Of a stretch of 64,000 bases of DNA, positions 18,745-26,993 are shown piece after piece. The first letter of the stretch is position 1. The number at the start of each line of letters is the position of its first letter. The translations under genes were made by a program, and so were the position numbers. The notes under the pieces are model-generated. The model was not told where the DNA came from, made no database searches, and saw only the letters and a list, made by a program, of their open reading frames with translations. Source of the stretch: Ketobacter sp. (GTDB lineage Bacteria; Pseudomonadota; Gammaproteobacteria; Pseudomonadales; Ketobacteraceae); assembly GCF_003671495.1 (NCBI RefSeq), contig NZ_RCHN01000022.1:113631-177630 (forward strand). Reading direction: 5' to 3'.

Positions 18745-20508
18745 ATGTACGAAGCGTTTTTTCATCTAAAGGAAACCCCTTTTTCCATCGCCCCCAACCC
18801 CCATTACCTCTACATGAGCCAGCAGCACAACGAGGCGCTGGCCCATCTGGTTTATGGGGTGGGGCGCGATGGTGGATTTGTCTTGCTGACCGGGGAGGTG
18901 GGTACAGGCAAAACTACGGTGTGCCGGTGTTTCCTGGAGCAGATTCCGGATGACACGGATGTAGCCTTTGTATTGAACCCAAAGCTGCAGGTGGAAGAGT
19001 TGCTCGCCACTATCTGCGACGAGTTGTCGATTCCTTACATCGGTGACAGCATCACCGTTAAAGACTATATCGACTGTATCAATAATTTCCTGCTGAAACA
19101 GCATTCCAAAGGGCGCCATACAGTACTGATTATCGATGAGGCGCAGAACCTGAGTCCCGATGTGCTGGAGCAGATCCGTTTGCTCACCAATCTGGAAACC
19201 CATGAGAAGAAGCTGCTGCAGATCATCCTCTTGGGCCAGCCGGAGCTGCAGGAGATGTTCCGCCAACCGGAATTGCGGCAGTTATCCCAACGGGTCACCG
19301 CACGTTTTCACCTGAATGCATTGGCGGAAGAGGAGGTGGGCCCTTATGTCTATCACCGCTTGACCGTGTCTGGTGCGGTGGACCCACGGGCCATGTTTCC
19401 TGCGGCCACCATTAAAAAGCTGTTCCAGATTTCAAAGGGAATACCTCGCATCATTAACCTGGTGTGCGATCGGGCCATGCTGGGGGCCTATGCCAAAGAG
19501 ACCCGGGTGGTGGATGGTACCATTCTGGGTAACGCTGCAAAGGAAGTCCTGGGTTACAAGGTGTACTCCCCGGCGCCGGTGATTGCGCGCCATAAATGGC
19601 TGCCGATCGCAATGGGCAGTGGTGTCGGCGTGCTGCTGATCGGGATCATCGGGCTGTCTTACTGGTTTGGCCTGACCCGGCAGGAAGACCCGGTAGTGGC
19701 CGTAACCAGTGCCCTTGCTGAGGGCCCGCCGGCAGCGCTGGCGCAGCCACCTGAGCTGAAAAGCCCGAATGCTCCACCACCTTCCCCAGCCGGGATGCAG
19801 CCGGATAACACCACCTCCGCTGCCCAACCTCCGGCTCCGCTGCAAGCGCCCGTGGCCAATGCAACAGCACAAAACGCGCTGTCCATGGCCCAGGCGTTCG
19901 AGATGGCAGAGCACACCCAGGATGCCGACGCCTATCAGGACCTGTTCAGTGCCTGGGGGGTGCAGTACGCGCCGGCCACCAATGGAATGGCCTGTCAGTA
20001 TGCAGAATCACTGGGTCTGGGTTGCCTGAGTAAATTAGGCAGCCTGGGCTCCATCAAACACTACGGACTGCCGGTGATCATTCGCCTGTTTGGCGCCCAG
20101 GGTGGCGAGAAATACGTGGTACTGCGCAAGTTGGAGGATAATTACGCAGAGGTCTATCTGGAGGGGGAGGTGCAGCGCGTCAACATCACCGATCTGGATA
20201 GCTATTGGCGCGGACATTACTCCCTGCTGTGGAAAAAACCCCCTTCCTACCATGGCCCCATGCACCCGGGCACGATTGCGCCCCTCTCCAAATGGCTGGC
20301 CTATCACCTGGACGTGTGGGAAAACAAGCCGGAGCCCAGCGCGGGCCGCTCCACCTATGACCCGGAGCTGGTGGAGCGGGTGAAACAGTTCCAGCGTACT
20401 GTGGGTGAAGTGGACGACGGCGTGGTGGGAACGGGCACCCTGATCCAATTGTCCCGACGGGTGGATGACTCCATCCCCGTGCTGGACCCCATCAAGGGGG
20501 GCTCCTGA
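18745..20508 (+). CDS. gspA: ExeA/GspA-type AAA ATPase with peptidoglycan-binding domain
   Basis: In Aeromonas, ExeA with ExeB helps the secretin cross and assemble in the peptidoglycan. This 587-residue protein has the same layout. The N-terminal AAA domain opens MYEAFFHLKETPFSIAPNP and carries Walker A GEVGTGKT (50-57) and Walker B LIIDEAQNL. One membrane segment (about 288-310) and a Pro/Ala-rich linker follow. The periplasmic part is C39-like, with a C-terminal PG_binding_1 domain (YDPELVERVKQFQ). It follows gspM with no gap and overlaps gspB. Confidence 0.92.
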   Translation: MYEAFFHLKETPFSIAPNPHYLYMSQQHNEALAHLVYGVGRDGGFVLLTGEVGTGKTTVCRCFLEQIPDDTDVAFVLNPKLQVEELLATICDELSIPYIGDSITVKDYIDCINNFLLKQHSKGRHTVLIIDEAQNLSPDVLEQIRLLTNLETHEKKLLQIILLGQPELQEMFRQPELRQLSQRVTARFHLNALAEEEVGPYVYHRLTVSGAVDPRAMFPAATIKKLFQISKGIPRIINLVCDRAMLGAYAKETRVVDGTILGNAAKEVLGYKVYSPAPVIARHKWLPIAMGSGVGVLLIGIIGLSYWFGLTRQEDPVVAVTSALAEGPPAALAQPPELKSPNAPPPSPAGMQPDNTTSAAQPPAPLQAPVANATAQNALSMAQAFEMAEHTQDADAYQDLFSAWGVQYAPATNGMACQYAESLGLGCLSKLGSLGSIKHYGLPVIIRLFGAQGGEKYVVLRKLEDNYAEVYLEGEVQRVNITDLDSYWRGHYSLLWKKPPSYHGPMHPGTIAPLSKWLAYHLDVWENKPEPSAGRSTYDPELVERVKQFQRTVGEVDDGVVGTGTLIQLSRRVDDSIPVLDPIKGGS

Positions 20509-21233
20509 TGTCCTATATCCTGGATGCGTTGCGTAAATCAGAGCAGGAACGCCAGCGGGGCAAGGTGCCGGATATTCATGGCGCGGTTTCCGATGCACCC
20601 AATGCCAAAGCCAGAGCCAATGTCTGGCCCATCATTACGGTGGCCGTGATTGCTCTCAATGTGGGGATTCTGGGCTATTTCTGGTTGCGAATACCGCCTG
20701 GTAACGCCCCGGCGGATACCGTTGCCGGCACCCCCCCGCCAGCATCAAACCCGCCATCGGTGCCGGCCCCGTCTCTGGTGCAGCCACTCGTACCGTCAAC
20801 GGCTCACACTCCACCCACGGCAGCCAGGCCCGCCTCCAGTGCCGGGGTTGCGCCTGCCATGAACCCTTCCCCCGCCGAAGTGCCCCCGTCCGCTGCACCG
20901 GTGCAAACTGCCCGAACCGCACCACCACCGACTTTCACGAATACGCCGCAACCCGAGCAGGAGCAAGCACCCTTGCCCAAAGTGGGATACCTGCCCCAAT
21001 TGGAAGAGTTGCCGCCCTACGAGCGCGAAGGGATTCCGGATATGACGTTCTCTTCCCACATGTATTCCAGCCTGCCCCGATTCCGCTCCATCATCATCAA
21101 TGGCAAGCGTCTTAAGGAAGGGCAGTACCTCAGCGAAGATCTTCAGGTGAGGGAAATCACAGAGGGCGGGGTGATCATGAGCTTTGGAAATACCTTGTTT
21201 GAAGTGGACGTATTGGGACGTTGGGCACAATAA
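20508..21233 (+). CDS. gspB: GspB/ExeB-type general secretion protein
   Basis: GspB partners GspA in secretin assembly. The protein opens MSYILDALRKSEQERQRG, the hallmark of the family, followed by one membrane segment (about 41-60). A long Pro/Ala-rich periplasmic linker (about 65-155) leads to the C-terminal GspB domain with FSSHMYSS-type, RSIIINGKRLKEGQYL and GNTLFEVDVLGRW. At 241 residues it is the usual size. It is the last gene of the secretion operon. Confidence 0.93.
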   Translation: MSYILDALRKSEQERQRGKVPDIHGAVSDAPNAKARANVWPIITVAVIALNVGILGYFWLRIPPGNAPADTVAGTPPPASNPPSVPAPSLVQPLVPSTAHTPPTAARPASSAGVAPAMNPSPAEVPPSAAPVQTARTAPPPTFTNTPQPEQEQAPLPKVGYLPQLEELPPYEREGIPDMTFSSHMYSSLPRFRSIIINGKRLKEGQYLSEDLQVREITEGGVIMSFGNTLFEVDVLGRWAQ

Positions 21234-21308
21234 AGCATTATAAATCAGGAAGAAAATCCCATCCTCGACTACGCTGTAAATAGAGTCAGTCCCACTTTGA
21301 GGTGTGAA

Positions 21309-21677
21309 ATGGCAGCTTCTGAAAAAGCCATCGAGGATAATAAACGCAGCGTCCCGCGACGCCATCTCATTTACTACCTGCGGGTGTTCGATGTGGAAAC
21401 TAATTCGCTTTTGGGGAATCTGGTGGATATCAGCACCAAGGGCATCATGGTGGTTTCGGATCAACACGTGGAGCCCGGCAAACTCTATAAACTGAGAATG
21501 GTCCTGCCGGACACGGTGGAAGGTCGCAAAGAGGTGGAGTTCGACGCCGAAAGCCGCTGGTGTAAGCATGATGTCAACGAGCTTTTTTATGACACCGGTT
21601 TTGAGCTGCTGGACCCCCACCCCGAGTTTCTGGACGCGGTGGATCGTCTGGTGGAGGACTGCTTATTCCAAGAATAG
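21309..21677 (+). CDS. PilZ domain protein
   Basis: PilZ domains bind cyclic di-GMP. This 122-residue protein has the early RRHLIYYLRVFD stretch (an RxxxR-like basic motif just before the barrel) and the LVDISTKGIMV motif, a variant of the usual D/NxSxxG. The rest is a single beta-barrel. The start at 21309 is preceded by GAGGTG at 6 nt. An upstream TTG in frame has no better support. It stands 75 bp after gspB and 36 bp before the UbiB-like gene. A cyclic-di-GMP phosphodiesterase candidate is also present at 60.7-62.7 kb. Confidence 0.88.
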   Translation: MAASEKAIEDNKRSVPRRHLIYYLRVFDVETNSLLGNLVDISTKGIMVVSDQHVEPGKLYKLRMVLPDTVEGRKEVEFDAESRWCKHDVNELFYDTGFELLDPHPEFLDAVDRLVEDCLFQE

Positions 21678-21713
21678 GCCCACCCCAACTTGGTATCCGG
21701 AGCTGAGATAAAC

Positions 21714-22994
21714 ATGAGTGCCCTGGATCTCATCAAGTCCAATCTCAATGTAGCGAAAACCCTCATTCTGGATGGGCGTGATCGTTATATCGGTGTCACC
21801 CGCACGGCTTTGAATATCGAGCAGATCTATCGAAACTACCGGACCCGGGCGAAGGTGCTTTCCAGCAGCGAAGCCGAAAAGTTGCTACGCCAGGCCCACC
21901 GCGACAGTGCGGAACAGATTTGTGCGCTGTGCCGGGACAACGGGGCCATCTGGGTCAAGTTCGCCCAGTTTTTGAGTTGCCGCCCGGATTTGTTGCCACT
22001 GGAATACATCAGTGCACTGCAGCGCCTGCAAAACGACGCGGCGCCGGCGCGGTTTGAGGACATCCACCCGATCATTCTCGCCAATTGGGGGCAGGATTGG
22101 GATAAACAATTTTCCCGCTTTGACGTATTGCCCATCGCGACTGCCTCGGTGGCTCAGGTACACCGGGCCACCCTGCTGGACGGCAGGGAGGTGGCTATCA
22201 AATTTCAGTTACCCACGGCGCGCTCCCTGTTCGAACAGGATTCCCTGGTATTCACTACCTTGGCGAAAGCCCTGCGGCCGCTGATCCGTGAATTCGATAT
22301 CAAGCAGGTGATTCAGCAGCTGATAGCCATGACGTTGGAAGAGCTGGATTTTCGTCGTGAAGCGGTGAACCTCAAAACCTTCCGCACACAAACCCATTTG
22401 CCTGGCATCATCATGCCCGAGTTATTTGAAAGCCTGAGTTCGGAGCGGGTGATGGTCACCTCCTGGGTAGAGGGCGTGCGCCTGAGTGAGTACCTGAGCC
22501 AACACCCGGAGCGCGCCAAGCCCTTGCTGCAGCGCCTGTTGGCCAGTTATCTCCAGCAGATCACGCAATTGGGTATCTACCACGCCGATCCTCACCCGGG
22601 CAATTTCCTGATTACAGCAGATGAGCAGATTGCGATCCTGGATTACGGCGCCATCGCCCACTTGAGCCCGGAACAGCGGCTGCAATACACTAACCTGCTG
22701 ATGGGGTTGATGGGGTTTTCCACGGTTAAACTGGGTGATTTATTCAAGCAGGCAGGGTTCCGCTGCGAACGACCGGAAACCCTTGAAGAGATTTCCGATT
22801 ACGTGGTGGGCGATAATCTGGAAGGACTGTCAATTGCTGACAGGCTTAGCGACTCCCTGGATAAATTAAGGAAAAACAAGGTTATAATGCCGGACTCGTT
22901 TGTGGCCATGGCTCGGGTCATCATCACGATCGGCGGTTTCATGACGCACTATGATGTGGATTTCGAGTTTGACCCGGCGTCGGTGGCAGCCTGA
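21714..22994 (+). CDS. ABC1/UbiB-family atypical kinase
   Basis: Proteins of the ABC1/UbiB/ADCK family are atypical kinases or ATPases linked to ubiquinone and lipid metabolism. Visible motifs are the IWVKFAQFLSCRPDLLP (KxGQ-like) block, TASVAQVHRA (the family's Ala-rich nucleotide loop), VAIKFQLP with the conserved Lys, GIYHADPHPGNFLI (catalytic) and LDYGAIAHL (metal binding). The 426 residues cover the kinase domain but end without the long hydrophobic tail of E. coli UbiB. It may therefore be a paralogue, and I give no gene symbol. ubiE and ubiJ are not adjacent. Confidence 0.88.
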   Translation: MSALDLIKSNLNVAKTLILDGRDRYIGVTRTALNIEQIYRNYRTRAKVLSSSEAEKLLRQAHRDSAEQICALCRDNGAIWVKFAQFLSCRPDLLPLEYISALQRLQNDAAPARFEDIHPIILANWGQDWDKQFSRFDVLPIATASVAQVHRATLLDGREVAIKFQLPTARSLFEQDSLVFTTLAKALRPLIREFDIKQVIQQLIAMTLEELDFRREAVNLKTFRTQTHLPGIIMPELFESLSSERVMVTSWVEGVRLSEYLSQHPERAKPLLQRLLASYLQQITQLGIYHADPHPGNFLITADEQIAILDYGAIAHLSPEQRLQYTNLLMGLMGFSTVKLGDLFKQAGFRCERPETLEEISDYVVGDNLEGLSIADRLSDSLDKLRKNKVIMPDSFVAMARVIITIGGFMTHYDVDFEFDPASVAA

Positions 22995-22998
22995 GTAG

Positions 22999-23023
22999 CA
23001 GTGTATAAACATTTCTTACACTG
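22999..23023. repeat. Inverted repeat after the UbiB-like gene
   Basis: CAGTGTA and TACACTG form 7-bp arms separated by 11 bases, just after the stop codon at 22994. No T-run follows, so a simple intrinsic terminator is not supported. It could be a weak 3' hairpin or an operator for the MORN-protein gene downstream. Confidence 0.35.
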
Positions 23024-23039
23024 ACACAACAAATTGGAA

Positions 23040-23068
23040 TTGTTCCGGCGCTTTTCAAGCAGTAATAT
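23040..23068 (+). promoter_or_regulatory. Candidate promoter for the MORN-protein gene
   Basis: TTGTTC (23040-23045) and TAATAT (23063-23068) are separated by 17 bp in an AT-rich gap, about 65 bp before the coding start at 23134. The match to the sigma-70 boxes is only moderate (3 and 4 of 6), so this is a guess from spacing and position. Confidence 0.3.
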
Positions 23069-23133
23069 AGCTTTCATATTAATAACTAAATAAAAACTCG
23101 AAATTGATTTGTCAAGACCCCAGGGGGGTACCG

Positions 23134-24327
23134 GTGCTTTTTCGCAGTATACGATGTATCGTTTTATGGTCATTGCTCGCCGCTTCACAGTCCTACGCCG
23201 CTGTCACTGAAGTCGTCACTGAGATCGTTTTCAAGGAAACCATCCCCGAGTTAATGCTGGCCGGCGAAAGCTGGAAGTTTTCCAATGGCGACACTTATAC
23301 CGGCATGTGGTTGCATAATAAGCCGCATGGTAAAGGCGTGTATCAACGCCTGAACGGTGATGTCTACACGGGCGAATTCCGTAATGGTTATATGCAGGGC
23401 GTGGGCACCTATAAATTCCAGAACGGTGATGTCTATACCGGTGGCTGGGACAAAGGCCTCACCAACGGCCGGGGTGTGATCGAATATCAAAACGGCAACC
23501 GTTACGTAGGTGGTTGGCAGCAAGGGCTGCGCCATGGCAAAGGTAAACTCTATTATCGCAGTGGTTCTGTCTACGAAGGTTACTGGAGCGATGATGAGAA
23601 GGAAGGCAAAGGCCTGATGACCTATCGTAATGGTGAGCGCTACATTGGCGACTACAAGAACAACAAACCCCATGGTCACGGCATCAAGACAGAAGCGGAT
23701 GGCAGCAGCTATCGCGGTACCTTCTCCCGCGGGTTGAAACACGGCGTGGGCGAGTGCAACCAGGAAGGTGGTGTCATTCACGTTTGCCTGTTCGACAAAG
23801 GCCGTGAAATCCGTGACAAGTCCAAACTGGAACTGGCCAAGGCATACTACGAAAAGCACCAGCCGAAGTATGAGTTCAAGGGCGGCATTGCCTACCATCT
23901 GCAGGATGAGTTCACCAAAGCACGTTACTATGTGACCACGGATAACGTCTGGTGGGAGAAGACCGTTGCCCTGCTGGAAACGCAGTTACGCATTCGCAGC
24001 GAAGACGATGACCAATTCCTGTATCTGATCGTCAATCGCTATACCGGCCCCGGGGTGTATCACTTACGTAAAGGCGAGATCATGGCGTCGTCGCTGGATG
24101 GCAGCCCGATTGAACTACCGGATGACATTGTTGCCCGGCTGGAAATCAAGGCGGACGATGATGGCGAAATCCAGGGCGTGTTCAGTATTCCTCAGCTGTC
24201 CCATACCGAATCCAACAAGCTGTATAAAATTTATGGTGGCCAGTTTGAAGCCAAGTCCTCTCCACCCAAAGAGGTCAAGGGTAACGAGCATCTGGAGTTT
24301 CTTGTAAAAAACCGCGATAAGAGTTAG
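23134..24327 (+). CDS. Exported MORN-repeat protein
   Basis: After a signal peptide (LFRSIRCIVLWSLLAASQSYA) the first two thirds hold about seven to eight MORN repeats, roughly residues 45-215. Each is about 23 residues with the pattern G-x-x-Y-x-G-x-W/F...G-x-G. The C-terminal 180 residues are not recognised. MORN repeats form beta-hairpin arrays often tied to membranes or lipids. I choose the GTG at 23134, 5 nt after AGGGGGG, because it places the signal peptide at the N terminus. A TTG at 23104 is the longer option. It converges on lrgB with a 4-bp overlap. Confidence 0.85.
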   Translation: MLFRSIRCIVLWSLLAASQSYAAVTEVVTEIVFKETIPELMLAGESWKFSNGDTYTGMWLHNKPHGKGVYQRLNGDVYTGEFRNGYMQGVGTYKFQNGDVYTGGWDKGLTNGRGVIEYQNGNRYVGGWQQGLRHGKGKLYYRSGSVYEGYWSDDEKEGKGLMTYRNGERYIGDYKNNKPHGHGIKTEADGSSYRGTFSRGLKHGVGECNQEGGVIHVCLFDKGREIRDKSKLELAKAYYEKHQPKYEFKGGIAYHLQDEFTKARYYVTTDNVWWEKTVALLETQLRIRSEDDDQFLYLIVNRYTGPGVYHLRKGEIMASSLDGSPIELPDDIVARLEIKADDDGEIQGVFSIPQLSHTESNKLYKIYGGQFEAKSSPPKEVKGNEHLEFLVKNRDKS

Positions 24328-25031
24328 TGCAGCCAGGCCACTACAAAGGGCAGCAATAATGCGGTCATGACGCCGGTAATGCTCATGGCCAGCGCCGAAA
24401 AGGCTCCACATTCCTCTCCTTCCTCCAGGGCCCGTGCTGTTCCCAGCGCATGGGCCGTCAACCCCATGGTAAACCCCTTCACCCCCTGATCCTGAATGCC
24501 CATCCGGTTCATCAGGGGGATGCCGATCATGGCCCCAAGTGCGCCGGTCAGTAACACGAACATGGCTGCCAACGCAGGAATACCCCCAATCTGTTCCGTG
24601 ACAATCATGGCAATGGGGGTGGTGATGGATTTAGTGGGCATGGACAGCATGGTGTCCAGGTTGGCTCCCAGTATCCACAAGATTCCCGCGGCCATGCTGA
24701 CGGTCAGCGCGCCACCCACCAGTACCGTGAGAAATATCGGCAGCAACAGGGTACGAATGCGTTTGGCATTCTGGAACAGGGGAATGGCCAGGGCCACAGT
24801 GGCAGGCCCGAGCATCGCATGCAACAGATAGGACGATTCGTAGTAGGACTCGTAGGGTACCTGCAGCATGATCACTGTTCCAATGACCACGGCCATGCCG
24901 ATTACCACCGGTTGCAATACCGGATGGCGATGACTCTTCAGATACAGCCTCTGTCCAAGATAGAAAGCGGCCACGGTGATGAGTACACCGAACAGTGGGA
25001 ACTGGATGATGACAGAAAACAATTGATTCAT
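24324..25031 (-). CDS. LrgB/CidB-family membrane protein (YohK type)
   Basis: LrgB-family proteins are polytopic inner-membrane proteins linked to control of murein hydrolases, programmed lysis or export of small metabolites. The 235 residues have several hydrophobic segments and the family features MLGPATVALAIPLF, KSITTPIAM and FTMGLTAHALGTARALE. It overlaps the lrgA-like gene by 4 bp (ATGA), as is usual for this pair. Its 3' end overlaps that of the MORN gene on the other strand. Confidence 0.93.
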   Translation of the reverse strand: MNQLFSVIIQFPLFGVLITVAAFYLGQRLYLKSHRHPVLQPVVIGMAVVIGTVIMLQVPYESYYESSYLLHAMLGPATVALAIPLFQNAKRIRTLLLPIFLTVLVGGALTVSMAAGILWILGANLDTMLSMPTKSITTPIAMIVTEQIGGIPALAAMFVLLTGALGAMIGIPLMNRMGIQDQGVKGFTMGLTAHALGTARALEEGEECGAFSALAMSITGVMTALLLPFVVAWLH

Positions 25032-25378
25032 AGTGTCTTTCGGAACAGTCGCGCAAAAAACATAAACAAGTAGGGTGTCACCAGAATGGAGACGATCAGA
25101 CTGACCAGTATCGCCAGGGCGATGGCAAGGGCATCATCCTTGAGCAGCTCGCCGTGTTCCACGATGCCGGCACTGGCGGGAATCAGAAACAGGGGCAGTA
25201 ATGGCAACAATACGGAAGCCACTTGCTGCAGTGGCTCCGGAATGTGGCCTTTTATGAGCAGAAACCCGAACAGGTAAACCAATCCCATCACCGGAGAGGG
25301 AATGGGTAACCCGAGCAGTACAACGGTGGCATGCCCGAACAACTGAAACAAGAATAAGTACAACAATCCAACCAGCAT
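25028..25378 (-). CDS. LrgA/CidA-family membrane protein (YohJ type)
   Basis: This is the small holin-like partner of the LrgB protein. The 116 residues contain four hydrophobic segments and the family motif LPIPSPVMGLVYLFGFLL, followed by LLPLLPLFLIPASAGI. The tail is short and basic. It is the first gene of a two-gene operon with lrgB and follows the epimerase gene by about 40 bp on the same strand. Confidence 0.92.
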   Translation of the reverse strand: MLVGLLYLFLFQLFGHATVVLLGLPIPSPVMGLVYLFGFLLIKGHIPEPLQQVASVLLPLLPLFLIPASAGIVEHGELLKDDALAIALAILVSLIVSILVTPYLFMFFARLFRKTL

Positions 25379-25419
25379 GGACTCGGCCTGTTATCTCAGA
25401 AAAAACTGGCCTAAGGGTA

Positions 25420-26445
25420 TCACAAGTCCCTTTGCGGCGGGTTGTCTGATTGCCATTGCAAGGCGCGCTGCACGCCTTCCTCTGCACTTATAGCTGGAGT
25501 CCAGCCCAACTCCCGGGCGGCTCTCGCTGTGGAGAAACGGAACCGGTTGCCGAACGCTTTCACATCCGTACTGGAAAGCAGTGGCGCAGGCAGTAAGCGA
25601 TAGCGGGCGCCCTGTTGGGTAACCTTGGCCAAAAACATCATCAGGGAGTAGGGCAGGTGCACTTGCCGGATGGTGCGCCCCTGAAAATCAGCGATGGTGG
25701 AGAACAAATCCATCGGTGTCATCCCACTGTTGGCATCCAGCAACAGGTAATCACGATTGTGGCTGGCGGGCGTGTTGATGATCTGATCGACGCCGCGAAT
25801 CAGGTCATCGATATACACCAGGTAGATCTCCATGGGCTGGGAGCGATGCCAGGTGAAGACGGTGCCGCTGCGGACCATGTCCATCACAGCGGGGAAAAAT
25901 TGGCGGTCACCGGGTCCATAGACCCAACCCGGATACACGATTGATGCCTTAAGATCGCCTTTCTTCCTCAAGTCGCGCACCAGGCGGGCAGCTTCGATCT
26001 TGGTGTCGGCATAGGGCTCCGCCCAGGGCTGGTATGGGCTCTCCTCATTCAGGATCTGCTCAGGGCGGGGGATTCCGAAAACGTCCGATGTGCTGATCAG
26101 GGTGAGATGTTTCACGTTCATCCTGATACAGGCTTCAGCGACCGTTTGGGTGCCGGTGACATTCACCCGCTCGAACACGGCTTTTGGCGCAATGGAGTTC
26201 AGCAACGCGGCCCCATGAACGACTTCGTCGCAGCCGTCGATGGCGGTATCCAGCGCAGACGGATCGCAAATGTCCCCTTCGATCAGGCGTGGCGTGCCGA
26301 ATGCCCTGAGCCACGGCATCAGTTCCGCTTTGCGTGGGTGGTCAGGGAGGTCGAAGAGCCGAACCTGCCAGCCCTTATCCAAAAAGTGAGCCGCTAGACG
26401 GCTGCCGACGAATCCGAATGCCCCGGTTATAAGAATCTGTCTCAT
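25420..26445 (-). CDS. NAD-dependent epimerase/3beta-hydroxysteroid dehydrogenase-type SDR
   Basis: This is an extended short-chain dehydrogenase of 341 residues. The nucleotide-binding motif TGAFGFVGS is at the N terminus. LISTSDVFG carries the catalytic Ser region, and EPYADTKIEA supplies Tyr and Lys (YxxxK). IYLVYIDDLI is typical of the 3beta-HSD/epimerase branch. The substrate is not evident; sugars, sterols or dihydroflavonol-like compounds are all possible in the family. It is divergent from the small charged protein gene, sharing a gap that holds a CRP-type site, and is followed by lrgA. Confidence 0.85.
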   Translation of the reverse strand: MRQILITGAFGFVGSRLAAHFLDKGWQVRLFDLPDHPRKAELMPWLRAFGTPRLIEGDICDPSALDTAIDGCDEVVHGAALLNSIAPKAVFERVNVTGTQTVAEACIRMNVKHLTLISTSDVFGIPRPEQILNEESPYQPWAEPYADTKIEAARLVRDLRKKGDLKASIVYPGWVYGPGDRQFFPAVMDMVRSGTVFTWHRSQPMEIYLVYIDDLIRGVDQIINTPASHNRDYLLLDANSGMTPMDLFSTIADFQGRTIRQVHLPYSLMMFLAKVTQQGARYRLLPAPLLSSTDVKAFGNRFRFSTARAARELGWTPAISAEEGVQRALQWQSDNPPQRDL

Positions 26446-26521
26446 TTGTTGACGATTTAGGCTCTAAAAGTGGAACAATGGTACCACTAAATCAATCTGT
26501 CACCGCAAAAAGCAGAAAAAA

Positions 26522-26537
26522 TGTGATAAACGTCACA
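26522..26537. promoter_or_regulatory. CRP/Vfr-type binding site
   Basis: TGTGA-taaacg-TCACA is a perfect match to the CRP core (TGTGA-N6-TCACA). It lies 76 bp before the divergent epimerase start and about 100 bp before the -10-like element of the rightward gene. The match is seen directly. Control by a CRP homologue of this organism is inferred. Confidence 0.65.
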
Positions 26538-26622
26538 CTTTATAAGCTCTCAGGTTATTAAGAATATTACAAAACGATCTAAGAAAAGATGACGAACGCA
26601 TACATGAAGTTTAAGGGCGGAC

Positions 26623-26628
26623 TATACT
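26623..26628 (+). promoter_or_regulatory. Candidate -10 element (CTATACT)
   Basis: TATACT preceded by C (CTATACT) lies 39 bp before the first start codon of the small charged protein. No good -35 box is present at 16-18 bp. A C before TATACT and a weak -35 are features favoured by the stationary-phase sigma factor RpoS. That assignment is inference. Confidence 0.45.
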
Positions 26629-26667
26629 AGCTATTGTTTATGGAAATTTGCGTAATGGGAGAGCGCA

Positions 26668-26856
26668 ATGAGTATTAACCAGGACCATTTTTCAGGAGTG
26701 GCAGTTATGGATCCGAAATCAAAAGAGATCTACAACAAAATCGAAAACTTCCTCGAAGAACGTAAAGGCCGTGATCGTCGTAAGGACGAAACGGAAGAGC
26801 AGGCGAAAGCCAACGCTGAACGTCGCAGCGGGGATGACCGACGCGAGACTTCGTGA
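26668..26856 (+). CDS. Small, highly charged protein of unknown function
   Basis: The 62-residue frame is dominated by Lys, Arg, Glu and Asp. It has a likely helical stretch (EIYNKIENFLEERKGRDRR) and a repeated RR-x-x-D/E pattern ending ERRSGDDRRE. Two in-frame ATGs both have good ribosome sites: 26668 after GGGAGAG, and 26707 after AGGAGTGG. The product is therefore 62 or 49 residues. It stands alone between a CTATACT promoter-like element and a strong terminator, so it is a single-gene transcript. No family is recognised. Confidence 0.7.
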   Translation: MSINQDHFSGVAVMDPKSKEIYNKIENFLEERKGRDRRKDETEEQAKANAERRSGDDRRETS

Positions 26857-26877
26857 AAGTCGGCAGATACTCTTTCT

Positions 26878-26909
26878 AAAGGCGAAGAATTTCACACTTC
26901 GCCTTTTTT
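26878..26909 (+). terminator. Intrinsic terminator
   Basis: AAAGGCGAAG and CTTCGCCTTT form a stem of up to 10 bp around a 9-base loop, ending in a run of six T. It lies 22 bp after the stop of the small charged protein and closes that unit before the OmpA-type lipoprotein gene. Confidence 0.9.
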
Positions 26910-26993
26910 GTTGCCTTTTTTGTTAAGTCCCCATTCAGTTAGAATACGGCATCATTTCGTAAAACCAATACAGTGGGTTGTCAGGAGAATTTA

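Noticed and set aside
21714..22994. Calling the ABC1-family gene ubiB
   Set aside because: It lacks the long hydrophobic C-terminal tail of UbiB, and ubiE and ubiJ are not adjacent, so the family name only is supported.
24324..25378. Toxin-antitoxin or phage holin pair
   Set aside because: The two proteins match the LrgA/LrgB pair in size, order and overlap; no phage genes surround them.
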